From: Sipunculus nudus
Taxonomy: Eukaryota > Annelida > Sipuncula > Golfingiida > Sipunculidae
Assembly: GCA_026874595.1 (NCBI GenBank)
Contig: CM049311.1
Span: 15,901,676 to 15,965,675, forward strand
Reading direction: 5' to 3'
Length of the DNA: 64,000 nt
The notes below the pieces were generated by a model. It did not search any database and was not told where the DNA came from. It was given only the letters and a program-made list of their open reading frames with translations. Both the position numbers and the translations under genes were made by a program. Shown piece by piece: positions 63,990 through 64,000 of the stretch (its first letter is position 1; every line of letters starts with the position of its first letter).

Positions 63990-64000
63990 GGAGACTGTGA

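Overview
The window is animal nuclear DNA: AT-rich, with spliceosomal exons separated by kilobase introns, microsatellites, a tRNA-derived SINE and decayed LINE, Ty3/Gypsy and pogo-like elements. It shows no bacterial gene structure. The element mix and the CUB/mucin-like gene fit a lophotrochozoan invertebrate, most likely a mollusc; this is inference, as no single-copy marker gene is present.

One host gene can be supported, on the + strand, and it is incomplete at both ends. Its parts are a Gly/Ser-rich exon (9787-9891), a long series of tiny Thr/Pro-rich exons (16891-62192) and the first exon of a CUB domain (63631-63761). Every Gly/Ser and Thr/Pro exon is in phase 1-1, so any of them can be added, lost or skipped without breaking the frame. 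The product would be a secreted or surface glycoprotein with a mucin-like, O-glycosylatable stalk ahead of a CUB domain.

Most of the window (about 16.7-61.6 kb) is a tandem array of nine units, here U1-U9, mostly about 5.33 kb long. A typical unit holds a 39-nt exon (exon A), a 60-nt exon (exon B), much intron, and a 1.25-kb pogo-like DNA transposon remnant in reverse orientation. The interior units are nearly identical and show a two-unit higher-order period of about 10.65 kb. The edge units U1 and U9 are diverged and rearranged. The stalk has therefore grown by duplicating whole exon-plus-intron blocks.

Left of the array lies an element graveyard: a SINE (1.1-1.4 kb), a 20-bp minisatellite (1.68-1.84 kb), microsatellites (2.9-3.0 kb), a Tx1/L1-like LINE relic (4.6-7.4 kb), a Gypsy integrase fragment split by a TA microsatellite (12.25-13.35 kb), a Jockey/CR1-like LINE 3' end (13.6-14.9 kb) and a Gypsy RT-RNase H fragment (15.33-16.2 kb) that abuts the array. 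On the right, U9 carries an extra Thr-rich exon and a 223-bp local duplication that doubled exon B. The final Thr/Pro exon and the CUB exon follow.

All element and gene calls come from reading translated sequence and splice signals by eye; no database search was run.
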